Origin: SAR202 cluster bacterium
GTDB lineage: Bacteria; Chloroflexota; Dehalococcoidia; Lucifugimonadales; UBA2962
Assembly (NCBI GenBank): GCA_009392275.1
Contig: VFGV01000003.1
Span: 1 to 64,000, forward strand
DNA length: 64,000 nucleotides
Reading direction: 5' to 3'
Below the pieces are notes generated by a model. The model was given only the letters and a program-made list of their open reading frames with translations. It was not told where the DNA came from and did not search any database. This document shows positions 52,558-62,330 of the stretch, piece by piece. The stretch's first letter is position 1. Each line of letters begins with the position of its first letter. The translations under genes and the position numbers were made by a program.

Positions 52558-53478
52558 ATGATGAAAGAATATGAAATTTGGTTAAATGGCAAATATTACC
52601 CTAGAAGTCAGGCTAAAATCAGTATGCTGGATAGAGGTTTCAAGTTGTCTGACCTCGTATATGACACTTTGAGAACATTTGATGGCAAAGTGTATAGACT
52701 AGATGATCACATGGACCGTCTCGAACGCTCTCTTCATTATGTCAGAATTAATCCAGGACTATCCATAACAGAAATAGCAAATTTAATCTTAGAAGTTATT
52801 GATCATAATGAACCGCTAAGATCTGAAAATGGTGATGACTACATGATTTCCCCGATAATAACTAGAGGGGTTGGGTATAGGTTGAAAGACGTCGATAACA
52901 AATCAAGCATATCTATATTTATTGATCCAATTGATTTTGATTTCTACAGCTTGATGCATAAGCAAGGAGCTCACGGCGTGATTTCAAAAGCTAGAAGTTT
53001 TAGTTCCGAACAATTAGACCCAAAAGTAAAACATTTCTCTAGACTAAGTTATGTTATGGCAGACATTGATGCTACCGATGTTGACCCTAAAGCTTTTCCA
53101 ATAATGTTGGACATGGATGGAAATATTGCTGAAAGTGTGGGCGCAAATATTATGATTGTGAAAGATGGGGTCGTTAAAACTCCAAAAGACACAGCCATTC
53201 TGCAAGGTATATCGCGTAAGGCCATTATTGAGACAGCTACTAATCTGGGAATTGATGTAATTGAAGAAGATTTACAGCCTTACGATCTTTATACTGCAGA
53301 CGAAGCGTTTTTTACATCCACTCCTTTTTGCTTAATCCCAATTTCTAAGATTGATAAAAGAGAGATTACCGATCAAATACCAGGACCGGTCACAGCTCAA
53401 CTTCTTGCCGCATGGAGCGAATCAATCGGGCTTGATATAGTCGATCAAACACTAAAGCTCGGTAATAATAAAAAGTAA
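52558..53478 (+). CDS. class IV PLP aminotransferase (BCAT/D-amino-acid transaminase group)
   Basis: Fold-type IV PLP enzyme of about 306 aa: branched-chain or D-amino-acid aminotransferase or aminodeoxychorismate lyase. N-terminal SMLDRGFKLSDLVYDTLRTFDGKVYRLDDHMDRL is a hallmark; the PLP lysine is in VKHFSRLSY, and the cofactor-binding ESVGANIMIV and LQGISRKAI lie further on. Three close starts (GTG 52552, ATG 52558, ATG 52561) are possible. It is cotranscribed with the MOSC gene. Exact substrate cannot be read from the sequence. Confidence 0.9.
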   Translation: MMKEYEIWLNGKYYPRSQAKISMLDRGFKLSDLVYDTLRTFDGKVYRLDDHMDRLERSLHYVRINPGLSITEIANLILEVIDHNEPLRSENGDDYMISPIITRGVGYRLKDVDNKSSISIFIDPIDFDFYSLMHKQGAHGVISKARSFSSEQLDPKVKHFSRLSYVMADIDATDVDPKAFPIMLDMDGNIAESVGANIMIVKDGVVKTPKDTAILQGISRKAIIETATNLGIDVIEEDLQPYDLYTADEAFFTSTPFCLIPISKIDKREITDQIPGPVTAQLLAAWSESIGLDIVDQTLKLGNNKK

Positions 53479-53576
53479 TTAATCAATTTTAACCAAGGCT
53501 ATTGACGACAATAAGCTAGATTGCTAGCCTTTCCACTTTAAGGTTAATAAAGACGCAGATAAATCGGAGGAGACTA

Positions 53577-54629
53577 TTGCCTAAATCAGAACTTTCCGGA
53601 CTTGCACAAACAGTTATCGGTCCCGTTGATCCAAAAACACTGGGACCAACTATGACTCATGAGCACTTATTAATTGATTTCAGCACTATGTTTATAGAAC
53701 CTTCCGAAGCTTCCCAAAAATTCCTAGCTCATCAAAAGCTTTCCATGGAAAACCTTGGTTGGATTAGATATAACTGGACTTCTAACTTAGATAATCTGCT
53801 ATTAATTGAAGAAAAAACTGCGTTACAAGAAGCTATGTATTACAAAAGAGAAGGTGGAGGAACCATTGTAGATGCAACCACGATTGGGATTGGCCGAGAT
53901 CCCTTAGCACTTTCTAGATTAGCCAGAGCAACAAACGTGAACGTCATAATGGGAGCAGGATGGTACATAGATCAAGTACATCCAGAGGATATGGATTCGA
54001 GAACCGAAACTGATTTATCAAGACAGATGATTAAAGAAATAACCGAAGGAATAAATGATACCAATGTAAAGGCAGGAATTATTGGTGAAATTGGCTGTTC
54101 ATGGCCCTTAACAGATAATGAACGTAAAGTTCTGAGAGCCGCTGCAACTGCTCAAAGTGAAACTGGAGCTCCTATTTTGATTCATCCTGGAAGAGACGAA
54201 TCAGCACCAAATGAAATTCTAGAAATTTTGGCGGAGGCAGGTGCTAATTTAGAAAGAGTCATCATGGGCCATTTAGATAGAACTGTTTTTAGTGACGACA
54301 CAACTATAGAAATAGCAAAAAGTGGATGCTACATGGAATACGACTTATTTGGAAACGAGTCATCCCACTATCCATTACCGGGTTCATATATGCCAAATGA
54401 TGAACAACGTTTAGAAAAAATACAGTTATTAATGAATGAGGGTTTTGGTGAAAAAGTTTTAGTTGCACAAGACATATGCACCAAACATAGGCTAGTTAAA
54501 TATGGAGGTCATGGGTACCATCATATTTTACAAAACATAATTCCTCGTATGAAACAAAAAGGATTTTCCAAAGAAGAGATAGATAATATTGTTACAAATA
54601 ATCCAGCAAAAATATTAACCTTTGAGTAA
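53577..54629 (+). CDS. phosphotriesterase-family metal hydrolase
   Basis: Amidohydrolase-superfamily protein of the phosphotriesterase/PHP-like group, 350 aa. Metal ligands: HEH in MTHEHLL (near 28-30), Glu in IIGEIGCSW where the true phosphotriesterases have a carboxylated Lys, His in LIHPGR, His in GHLDR and Asp in AQDIC. So it belongs to the Glu-bridged subgroup. Lactonase, esterase or unknown activity is possible. TTG start, preceded by CGGAGGAG. Confidence 0.9.
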   Translation: MPKSELSGLAQTVIGPVDPKTLGPTMTHEHLLIDFSTMFIEPSEASQKFLAHQKLSMENLGWIRYNWTSNLDNLLLIEEKTALQEAMYYKREGGGTIVDATTIGIGRDPLALSRLARATNVNVIMGAGWYIDQVHPEDMDSRTETDLSRQMIKEITEGINDTNVKAGIIGEIGCSWPLTDNERKVLRAAATAQSETGAPILIHPGRDESAPNEILEILAEAGANLERVIMGHLDRTVFSDDTTIEIAKSGCYMEYDLFGNESSHYPLPGSYMPNDEQRLEKIQLLMNEGFGEKVLVAQDICTKHRLVKYGGHGYHHILQNIIPRMKQKGFSKEEIDNIVTNNPAKILTFE

Positions 54630-54676
54630 ATAAAGTCACACTATAGTAAATTTTAAAATATTAGTTAGGAGTAGAT

Positions 54677-55147
54677 ATGGGTAATATCGATGACAGAATA
54701 GCAAAATTAGGAATAACACTTCCGGAGGCACAATCTCCAGTAGCAAATTACGTGCCTAGTGTTAGAACTGGCAACCTTCTATACCTCTCAGGACTAGGTC
54801 CAGCAAACCGGCCGGACGGATCAGTACCTAATGGAAAACTAGGTCAAGATCTTGATACTGAGCAAGGCTATGAGGCTGCTAGGCTAGTTGGAATCAACAT
54901 GCTCGCTAGAATTAAAGAAGCTTTGGATGGAGATTTCACCAAAGTGAAACGAGTAGTAAAACTTCTATCAATGGTTAATTCCACAGCAGATTTCACTGAA
55001 CACCCCCAGGTTGCAAATGGATGTTCTGACTTAATGACCGAAGTATTCGGAGATAATGGTAAACACGCTAGATCAGCGGTTGGTATGGCAAATCTACCAG
55101 GAAACATACCTGTAGAAATCGAGGTCATTATTGAAGTGTCAGATTAA
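54677..55147 (+). CDS. RidA/YER057c/UK114 family protein
   Basis: A 156-aa RidA-superfamily protein that may remove reactive enamine/imine intermediates from PLP enzymes. Conserved parts are the N-terminal GITLPEAQSPVANYVPSVRTGNLLYLSG, the AARLVGINMLARIKEAL helix and the C-terminal ARSAVGMANLPGNIPVEIEV with the substrate-binding Arg. It is of the longer RidA-like subgroup, not classic RidA. A threonine dehydratase and PLP enzymes occur in the same window. TAGGAG is 7 nt before ATG. Confidence 0.9.
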   Translation: MGNIDDRIAKLGITLPEAQSPVANYVPSVRTGNLLYLSGLGPANRPDGSVPNGKLGQDLDTEQGYEAARLVGINMLARIKEALDGDFTKVKRVVKLLSMVNSTADFTEHPQVANGCSDLMTEVFGDNGKHARSAVGMANLPGNIPVEIEVIIEVSD

Positions 55148-55192
55148 CTATCATAAAAACTTAATCGATTTTAGATTGTGGGATAGTAAATT

Positions 55193-55969
55193 ATGACTGA
55201 AAGATTGAAAGGTAAAGTCGCCTTCATTACCGGAGGCGCATCTGGAATCGGTGAGGCTACTGCTTTTTTATTTGGAGAACACGGCGCAAAAATAATCGTG
55301 GCTGATATTGATAAGGATGCAGCTTTAAAAACATCTAATCAACTTAATTCTTCAGGTATCGATTCTTTAGGTGTGCAATTAGATGTAACACGTGATCTAG
55401 ATATCAAAAAAGCATTCTCACAAGCAACTGGAAAGTACGGGCCTATATCGATTTTGGTAAACAGTGCTGGGTTAAATCCTAGACTACCCTCATTAGAAAA
55501 TAAATCATCCGAAGAAGTTTGGGACCGCATTATCGATGTAAACCTCAAAGGGACATATCTCACTTGCAAAAATGTAGTACACACAATGCAAGAAAATGGA
55601 GGTGGATCTATTGTAAATTTGTCTTCAATAATGGGTGAGGTCGCCTATCATTCATCGATGAGCAATGGGTTTTCAGCGTATAACCCATCTAAAGGTGGTG
55701 TTTTAATGCTTACTAAAAATTTAGCAGTCGAATTAGCACCAAAAAACATTAGAGTCAATTGCCTAAACCCAGGGTTTGCAGAAACGCCGTTTACAGAGGC
55801 ATTAACCTCAGACACAAAGCTTGTAAAAAAAATTATTGACTTACATCCTATTGGTAGACTTGCTCAAGCAAAGGAAATTGCATATTGTGCTTTGTTTTTA
55901 GCATCCGATGAATCATCGTTTGTTACTGGAACTTCATTATTGGTCGATGGCGGATATACTGCTCAGTAA
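55193..55969 (+). CDS. short-chain dehydrogenase/reductase
   Basis: Classical SDR of 258 aa. TGGASGIGEA near residue 14, NSAG in LVNSAGLN, catalytic Ser in NLSSIMG and Tyr/Lys in YNPSKGG; the C-terminal LLVDGGYTAQ is typical. NAD versus NADP preference: Asp at the end of strand 2 (VADID) suggests NAD. It follows RidA after 45 nt on the same strand. Substrate unknown. Confidence 0.92.
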   Translation: MTERLKGKVAFITGGASGIGEATAFLFGEHGAKIIVADIDKDAALKTSNQLNSSGIDSLGVQLDVTRDLDIKKAFSQATGKYGPISILVNSAGLNPRLPSLENKSSEEVWDRIIDVNLKGTYLTCKNVVHTMQENGGGSIVNLSSIMGEVAYHSSMSNGFSAYNPSKGGVLMLTKNLAVELAPKNIRVNCLNPGFAETPFTEALTSDTKLVKKIIDLHPIGRLAQAKEIAYCALFLASDESSFVTGTSLLVDGGYTAQ

Positions 55970-56113
55970 TATCTGAATCCTGGATACATTTTTCTACTCA
56001 TTAACTTTTATATGGTTTCCAAGAATATAAACTTCTTATCAATTACAATGTGTGGTGAACATAATTGTAACTTTCACATTTTTGTAAAATTTAATATATG
56101 AAAGAGAATAAAC

Positions 56114-56560
56114 ATGATAGTAGTTATCGGAGCTGATCACGGCGGATTTCCCTTAAAGGAAGATCTTTCTCAATTAATTAGTGATTTAGATCATGAAGTA
56201 TTAGATGTTGGCGCACATGCCATTGATCCCCTAGATGACTACCCGGACTATGCCAAAGCGGTCGCTGAAGCGGTCGCTTCAGGAAAAGCCCAAAAAGGCA
56301 TTATGCTTTGTGGCAGCGGGGTGGGAGCAGCAATTACTGCAAACAAAATTCAATCCGTAAGAGCTTCAGTCTGTCATGACACTTATTCTGCTCATCAAGG
56401 TGTTGAGCACGATGATATGAATGTTATATGTATTGGATCCAGAGTGATCGGAATAGAGCTCGCTCGAGATATTGTCACTGTTTTTATAAAAGCTAACTTT
56501 GTGCCAGAAGAAAAATATATAAGACGCCTGAATAAGATTAAGAATCTTGAAGATCTATGA
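56114..56560 (+). CDS. rpiB: ribose-5-phosphate isomerase B
   Basis: Interconverts ribose-5-P and ribulose-5-P. 148 aa with the N-terminal GADHGGFPLKEDL, VLDVGAH, DYPDYA, the active-site loop LCGSGVGAAITANKI and the ARDIVTVFI helix. AGAGAA lies near the ATG. An inverted repeat TTACAAT/ATTGTAA (56043-56070) upstream may be an operator or chance. It is a single-gene unit. Confidence 0.95.
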   Translation: MIVVIGADHGGFPLKEDLSQLISDLDHEVLDVGAHAIDPLDDYPDYAKAVAEAVASGKAQKGIMLCGSGVGAAITANKIQSVRASVCHDTYSAHQGVEHDDMNVICIGSRVIGIELARDIVTVFIKANFVPEEKYIRRLNKIKNLEDL

Positions 56561-56703
56561 CTTGTGTCGAAATTTAAATTGTTTCATATAATTGGAACCC
56601 ATATAATTAACGTACTTTATCTAATACTAAAGGCAGCTAATAAACTTAACCAACTTACATCGATTAGGCTTCTTATGGCTACCATGTAACTGCTTTATTT
56701 AAA

Positions 56704-59367
56704 ATGATTACCAGTGAAAAAATAAGAGAATCTTTCCTTTCATATTTTGAAGAACAAGACCATATGAGAATGGCTAGTGCTTCTTTAATCCCTGTTGGGG
56801 ATCCTACCCTACTTCTAACTACGGCAGGCATGGTTCAATTTAAGCCATATTTCTCGGGTGAATCCACTCCTCCTCATCCAAGACTGACATCATCCCAAAA
56901 GTCTTTTCGGACTGTAGATATTGATGAAGTAGGAGATTCCACACATCTAACTTTCTTCGAAATGTTAGGAAACTTCAGTATTGGAGATTACTTCAAAAAA
57001 GATGCTATCAAGCACGGTTTAAACTGCCTATCTGAAAAAATGGGTCTAGAAAAAGATAAATTTGCAATCACGATACATACAACTGATGACGAAGCAGAAA
57101 GTCTTTGGATTGAGGCTGGCATTCCAAAAGATCGTATTTTCCGTTTTGGAGATGATGATAACTGGTGGGGGCCAGCGGGGGCGGAAGGCCCATGTGGACC
57201 ATGTAGTGAGCTGCATTATGATTTCGGGCCCAAACTGAGTTGTGGGAACAAAAATTGTGCACCAAACTGCACAAATAATATGCCAAATTCAAAAGAAACT
57301 TGTAAGCGTTATGTGGAGCTTTGGAATTTGGTATTTATGCAGTTCTATCATAAATTGGATGGCACTCGTGAACCTCTGCCAGCTCCAAGTGTAGACACGG
57401 GAATGGGACTTGAACGGCTAACCGTAATTCTTCAAGATGCTAAAGACATATATGATACAGATCTTTTTGAACCAATATTGGCTAAAGTATCTGATCTTTC
57501 CGGTAAAAATTATGGAGACAGTGGTGCAATCGACATAGCTTTTAGAGTTGTATCTGAACATGCTCGTAGTGCTGTGTTCTTAATAGCAGATGGTGTAGTT
57601 CCTGGAAATGAAGATAGAGGCTACGTACTACGAAGAATAATCAGAAGAGCTATACGATTTGGAAGAGTTCTTGGCTTAGAAGAAGGCTTTCTAGGGCCAA
57701 TAGCTGATATTGTTATTAATAAGATGAAATCCGTTTATCCAGAGCTAAATCTTCATGAGAATTTTATTAAAACAGTTCTGTCTCTTGAAGAAAAACGTTT
57801 TACCAACGTATTCCAACAAGGATATCTCATACTTGATGAGGCTTTGGAAATATCTATTAAAAACAAGACCAACTTATCTGGTGAATTGGCATTCAAGCTA
57901 TGGGACACATACGGGTTTCCATTAGAAATAACGTTAGAAATCGCTAGTGAAAAAAATGTATCAGTTGATGTTGAATCATTCAATTCAGAGATGGAAAGTC
58001 AGAAAAAGCGAGGAAGGGCTTCGGGTAAATTTGATGACGACAGGTCTAAAATTAAAGTTTATGAAAGTCTCTCAGTAGGATCTACTCAATTCTTAGGTTA
58101 TAAACAGCTAGCTGCTGACACGGTGATTGTAGGACTAATATCTAATGATACCAAGGTATCTACAGTTAAAGAGGGAGAGTCTATAGAAATAGTGATGCGA
58201 GAAACTCCTTTCTACCCAGAAGGTGGAGGTCAAGTTGGGGATGGTGGGCAAATTTCTGGAGATAATGGTGAAATTGAGATAAATGACACTCAAACCGTCA
58301 TGCCTGGATTAATTGTTCATTTTGGCAAGGTTAAACAAGGTGAATTTACATTAGGTGAGAAAGTAGGAGCTTATGTACATCCAGTTCGAAGAGAAGATAC
58401 CGCTAGGAATCATACGAGCACTCACTTAGTTCATGCTGCACTTAGGCAAGTTCTTGGCACCCATGTCCGCCAGGCGGGTTCATATGTCGCATCGGATAAA
58501 TTACGATTTGATTTTACTCATCCACAAGCAGTTACATTAAAAGAAATGAAACTCGTACAAAAACTAGTTAACGAAAAAATTCGAGCAAACGCGAGAGTAC
58601 AATCAAGTGAAGATGAATATACTAAAGCTATTGAGCGCGGAGCTTTAGCTTTTTTCGGAGACAAGTACGAACAAAAAGTTAGGCTAGTAGAAATAGCTAA
58701 CGGAGCAACTTTCAGTTTCGAAGTTTGTGGAGGCACTCATGTTAAGTCAACTGGGGAAATTGGATCAATGTATATCTTGTCTGAACAAAGTATTGGTTCG
58801 GGAATTAGGAGACTTGAGGCGGTAAGTGGTCGAGAGTCAGAAAGAATGGCCTGGGACATTTTGCAGCGACAAGAGAAAGTTTCACAATTATTGCAAGCAT
58901 CCTCAACAGAAATTGAGTCTCGTATAGAAAAACTTGTAGAGGAAAATAATCAATTAAAACGGCGCTCTGAAGAATCGGAGCGAAGGTCAGCATTGAATTC
59001 TGTAGCTGGTTTACTAGAAAAAACACAAACTATAGGAGGCATATCAGTATTATCTCAGAGAGTTGAGGCGCCAGATCAGGATACTCTAAGAAATATCGGA
59101 GACTGGCTTAGGGATAAATTGGGTAGCGGTATCGTTGTGGTTGGCACTGTTATTAATGATCGACCTCAATTAGTAGCTATGGTTACAAAAGACTTGATCT
59201 CAAAAGGACTTGATGCTTCAAAAATTGCTAAAACTTCAGCTAAAGTTATGCAAGGTGGTGGCGGTGGTAGGCCCGACGTTGCTCAGGCGGGAGGTAAATT
59301 AGCTGAAAAATTAGATGAAGCGCTTAGTAAAGTGCCTGAGATAGTTGAATCCAGCATTAAGAGCTAG
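56704..59367 (+). CDS. alaS: alanyl-tRNA synthetase
   Basis: Charges tRNA-Ala. 887 aa with all domains: catalytic class II core (LTTAGMVQFKPYF, LTFFEMLGNFSIGDYF, VDTGMGLERL), tRNA-recognition region, editing domain with HTSTH (His570 and His574) and CGGTH (Cys675, His679), and a C-terminal DHHA1 segment with a Gly-rich GGGGGRPDVAQAGG. No T-box leader is visible in the 143-nt upstream gap and no Shine-Dalgarno precedes the ATG. It is followed within 7 nt by ruvX. Confidence 0.98.
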   Translation: MITSEKIRESFLSYFEEQDHMRMASASLIPVGDPTLLLTTAGMVQFKPYFSGESTPPHPRLTSSQKSFRTVDIDEVGDSTHLTFFEMLGNFSIGDYFKKDAIKHGLNCLSEKMGLEKDKFAITIHTTDDEAESLWIEAGIPKDRIFRFGDDDNWWGPAGAEGPCGPCSELHYDFGPKLSCGNKNCAPNCTNNMPNSKETCKRYVELWNLVFMQFYHKLDGTREPLPAPSVDTGMGLERLTVILQDAKDIYDTDLFEPILAKVSDLSGKNYGDSGAIDIAFRVVSEHARSAVFLIADGVVPGNEDRGYVLRRIIRRAIRFGRVLGLEEGFLGPIADIVINKMKSVYPELNLHENFIKTVLSLEEKRFTNVFQQGYLILDEALEISIKNKTNLSGELAFKLWDTYGFPLEITLEIASEKNVSVDVESFNSEMESQKKRGRASGKFDDDRSKIKVYESLSVGSTQFLGYKQLAADTVIVGLISNDTKVSTVKEGESIEIVMRETPFYPEGGGQVGDGGQISGDNGEIEINDTQTVMPGLIVHFGKVKQGEFTLGEKVGAYVHPVRREDTARNHTSTHLVHAALRQVLGTHVRQAGSYVASDKLRFDFTHPQAVTLKEMKLVQKLVNEKIRANARVQSSEDEYTKAIERGALAFFGDKYEQKVRLVEIANGATFSFEVCGGTHVKSTGEIGSMYILSEQSIGSGIRRLEAVSGRESERMAWDILQRQEKVSQLLQASSTEIESRIEKLVEENNQLKRRSEESERRSALNSVAGLLEKTQTIGGISVLSQRVEAPDQDTLRNIGDWLRDKLGSGIVVVGTVINDRPQLVAMVTKDLISKGLDASKIAKTSAKVMQGGGGGRPDVAQAGGKLAEKLDEALSKVPEIVESSIKS

Positions 59368-59373
59368 TAGAAC

Positions 59374-59805
59374 ATGAGTAATGTCTCTCGGGTCTTTATT
59401 GGGGTTGACCTTGGAGATAAACGTATTGGATTGTCTAAAAGTGATCCTCTAGGATTAATTGCTAGTCCAATTAAAACCATACCATCTGTAAATATCGACA
59501 AAGACATCCAAAATATAGTGGAATTTGCGAACGAATGCGAAGCGCAGAAAATCATAATCGGCCTGCCGTTACTTATGTCCGGTGAAAAGGGATTTCAAGC
59601 AAATAAAGCGTCTGATTTCGTAAAGCTTTTATCTGATAATACCTCAATACCTGTACAAGCTGAGGATGAAAGATTATCTTCTAAAGAAGCTGAAAATATA
59701 CTAAGTTTTAATCGACAAAAACTGCCAACAAAAAATAAACCTTTGGATTCTTATGCAGCGGCAATAATTCTACAGAGGTATTTAGACAAGATAAACAGGG
59801 GCTGA
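59374..59805 (+). CDS. ruvX: putative Holliday junction resolvase / pre-16S rRNA nuclease YqgF
   Basis: RNase H-fold nuclease of 143 aa. N-terminal GVDLGDKRIGLS with the first catalytic Asp, GLPLLMSGEKGFQANK, the Glu in EDERLSS and the last Asp in LDSYAAAIILQRYL match YqgF. It acts in 16S rRNA maturation in E. coli and was proposed as a resolvase. The linkage alaS-ruvX is common. It is followed 6 nt later by aroE. Confidence 0.94.
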   Translation: MSNVSRVFIGVDLGDKRIGLSKSDPLGLIASPIKTIPSVNIDKDIQNIVEFANECEAQKIIIGLPLLMSGEKGFQANKASDFVKLLSDNTSIPVQAEDERLSSKEAENILSFNRQKLPTKNKPLDSYAAAIILQRYLDKINRG

Positions 59806-59811
59806 ATCAAC

Positions 59812-60657
59812 ATGAAACGAATAGGAATACTTGGGTACCCGCTTTCGCATTCGATTTCTCCCGAATTCCAACAAGCTGCACTGGATCATCATGAAATCAA
59901 AGCAACTTTCCATCGATGGGAGGTGACTGCAGATGATCTTAATTCATTCTTTGAAACAATCAGGGATAGTAACTTCATAGGCGCCTCAGTTACTATTCCA
60001 TACAAAGAAAAATGTTTAGATTTAGTTGATGAAATAACCGAATCAGCGCGCCTAATTGGAGCAATAAATTGTATCGTTAACCGCGACAATGTGCTCGTTG
60101 GACACAATACTGACGGTTCTGGTTTTATAAGAGCATTGAAAACAAAATATGGTTTCGAGCCAAGCGGTAAAAAAGTGCTTATAATCGGGGCGGGCGGTGC
60201 AGCCAAGGCTATAGCATATTCATTAATCCAGGAAGGTATTAGTCAACTTACCATAGCTAATAGGACAATCACTCGCGCAGAAGAATTGGCTCAACGCTTG
60301 GAACGAAATGGGCTGAAGATAAATTCAATTAAATTAGACAAGCAAACCTTGGTAGCTCCTTTAAGTAATGTAGATCTCATAGTAAACACTACATCAATAG
60401 GAATGAAAAATGGACCAGACCCTCAGCATTCTCCAATACCCCCTGATTTAATACCACAGAATGCCATAATAAATGATATAGTCTATAACCCAATTGAGAC
60501 CCCATTGATTAAGGCGGCTAAACTTAAACAAGCCCCAACAATCGGAGGCCTGGACATGCTTGTGTATCAAGGTGTAGAAGCGTTTGAATTATGGACAAAA
60601 ACACTTGCGCCTGAAACTATTATGTATGATGCTGCGCAAAAGGCTTTAAGATCATGA
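59812..60657 (+). CDS. aroE: shikimate dehydrogenase
   Basis: NADP enzyme reducing 3-dehydroshikimate to shikimate. 281 aa. Substrate side: LSHSISPEFQQAAL and VTIPYKEK (catalytic Lys) with NTDGSGF; cofactor side: IIGAGGAAKAIAYSL and NRT. The C-terminal GLDMLVYQGVEAFELWT is conserved. Its stop overlaps the aroKB start as ATGA, so the two are translationally coupled. Confidence 0.97.
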   Translation: MKRIGILGYPLSHSISPEFQQAALDHHEIKATFHRWEVTADDLNSFFETIRDSNFIGASVTIPYKEKCLDLVDEITESARLIGAINCIVNRDNVLVGHNTDGSGFIRALKTKYGFEPSGKKVLIIGAGGAAKAIAYSLIQEGISQLTIANRTITRAEELAQRLERNGLKINSIKLDKQTLVAPLSNVDLIVNTTSIGMKNGPDPQHSPIPPDLIPQNAIINDIVYNPIETPLIKAAKLKQAPTIGGLDMLVYQGVEAFELWTKTLAPETIMYDAAQKALRS

Positions 60658-62303
60658 ATAAAAATATTGTTTTTCTAACTGGATTTTCGGGAACTGGCAA
60701 AACCACCGTGGGTAGCTTGGTTGCTGAACTTCTTGGGTGGAAGTTTGTGGATATAGACGAAGAAATTAGCATGGAATCCGGTCAAGATATTAGCCAAATT
60801 TTTGCAAGCCATGGAGAATCAACATTCAGGAACCTGGAACACAAGAAGCTTGTGGAAACAGTAAATGGTGAAAACTTGATAATATCCACGGGCGGTGGAA
60901 TATTAACTGATAACAGAAACCAATCGGTAATGGCCAATTGCGGCTTTACAATATGTTTAGAAGCTAACGTAGAGACGATTATTAATCGGTTGAAACAGGA
61001 TGCTTCTTCAGAAATCCGTCCAATGATTAATGATGATTTATCATCAGACTCTGTTTTAAAGCTAAAATCAAATCGCCAGTATCTATATTCAAAAGCGGAC
61101 TGGACAATACATACAGATAAGCTATCCCCAAAGACTACTGCTAACGAAATCATCAGAGCAATAAAATTGATTAATCAAGCAAGAAATACACAAGTTTCGA
61201 AAATCGCCCCTAAAGAATTATCCAGTTTGGTGGACACAAAAAACGGAGAATATCCTATCTGGGTATCTCAAGGGAACTTAGGAACAATAGGAGCCAGATT
61301 AAAGAAACTCGTTAGTCCATCGGTTGGCTACATAATTACAGACCAAGGTGCGAGTATATATGCACGTGAAGTACAAAAATCTATGGAATCCAGCGGAGTA
61401 AAGTCTCACTCTTTTACTATGGAGCCAGGAGAAGAGCATAAAAATTTATCTACAGTGGAATTAATTTATAAGTGGCTTGCGGAGCGTAAAGCAGAGAGAA
61501 ATCATGTGATTATTGCAGTTGGTGGTGGCGTTGTCGGAGATTTGGCCGGTTTTGTTGCGGCAACCTATCTTAGAGGAATGCCAGTTGTGCATGTTCCAAC
61601 GACTCTTCTTGCCATGATGGATTCCTCAATTGGAGGGAAAACCGGTGTTGATCTTATACAAGGCAAGAACTTAGTCGGTAGTTTTCATCAACCTAAATTT
61701 GTATTAGTAGACACAAATACTCTTGTAACACTTCCAAAAAGAATTCTAACTGAAGGCTGGGCAGAAGGCTTAAAACATGGCCTAGCACTTGATAAATCAT
61801 TACTAGAACATTTTGAACAGAATGCCTCAGATCTAAAAAAACTAGACTTAGATATCACCACAAAGTTAATAAAACACAGCATAGCTATAAAGGCAGAAAA
61901 GGTCACGGAAGACGAGTTTGAGAAACTTGGAAAACGGATATTACTTAATTATGGTCATACGATTGGACACGCTATTGAATCTATTACCAAATATTCATCA
62001 TACCTCCACGGAGAAGCTGTGAGTATCGGTATGATGGCAGCAGGCCATATTTCTGTAGCTAAAAACCTATTAAGTATTGATGAGCTAGCAAGACAAGAAT
62101 CATTATTAAAAACATTTGATTTACCCGTTAAATTTAAAAATATAAATATTGACGATATAAAGACTAGAATTGTGTCTGATAAAAAACGTTCCAAAGGTAA
62201 GATTCATTGGGTGTTATTAAAGGGCATTGGATCAGCCACAACGAATTCGGAAGTGACCGATCTTGAAATAACGCAAGCTCTTAAAAACGTCAGTTCAGCT
62301 TAA
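60654..62303 (+). CDS. aroKB: fused shikimate kinase / 3-dehydroquinate synthase
   Basis: A 549-aa bifunctional protein. Residues 1-175 are shikimate kinase (P-loop GFSGTGKT at 10-17, DIDEEI, STFRNLEH, ISTGGGI). After a short linker, about 200-545 are dehydroquinate synthase (PGEEHKNLSTVE, AVGGGVVGDLAGF, PTTLLAMMDSSIGGKTG, NYGHTIGHAIE, LHGEAVSIGMM). The two steps are not consecutive, so the fusion may aid expression rather than channelling. Other aro genes are not in the window. It is coupled to aroE by a 4-nt overlap. Confidence 0.96.
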   Translation: MNKNIVFLTGFSGTGKTTVGSLVAELLGWKFVDIDEEISMESGQDISQIFASHGESTFRNLEHKKLVETVNGENLIISTGGGILTDNRNQSVMANCGFTICLEANVETIINRLKQDASSEIRPMINDDLSSDSVLKLKSNRQYLYSKADWTIHTDKLSPKTTANEIIRAIKLINQARNTQVSKIAPKELSSLVDTKNGEYPIWVSQGNLGTIGARLKKLVSPSVGYIITDQGASIYAREVQKSMESSGVKSHSFTMEPGEEHKNLSTVELIYKWLAERKAERNHVIIAVGGGVVGDLAGFVAATYLRGMPVVHVPTTLLAMMDSSIGGKTGVDLIQGKNLVGSFHQPKFVLVDTNTLVTLPKRILTEGWAEGLKHGLALDKSLLEHFEQNASDLKKLDLDITTKLIKHSIAIKAEKVTEDEFEKLGKRILLNYGHTIGHAIESITKYSSYLHGEAVSIGMMAAGHISVAKNLLSIDELARQESLLKTFDLPVKFKNINIDDIKTRIVSDKKRSKGKIHWVLLKGIGSATTNSEVTDLEITQALKNVSSA

Positions 62304-62330
62304 TTTATAAACTAAGAAAGATCTAATAAC

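Noticed and set aside
53495-53531. AAGGCTA/TAGCCTT inverted repeat after the class IV aminotransferase
   Set aside because: Only 7 bp with a 23-nt loop and no T-run; too weak to call a terminator or operator.
56561-56703. T-box or other leader upstream of alaS
   Set aside because: No T-box core (TGGNACCGCG-like) or terminator/antiterminator pair could be found.
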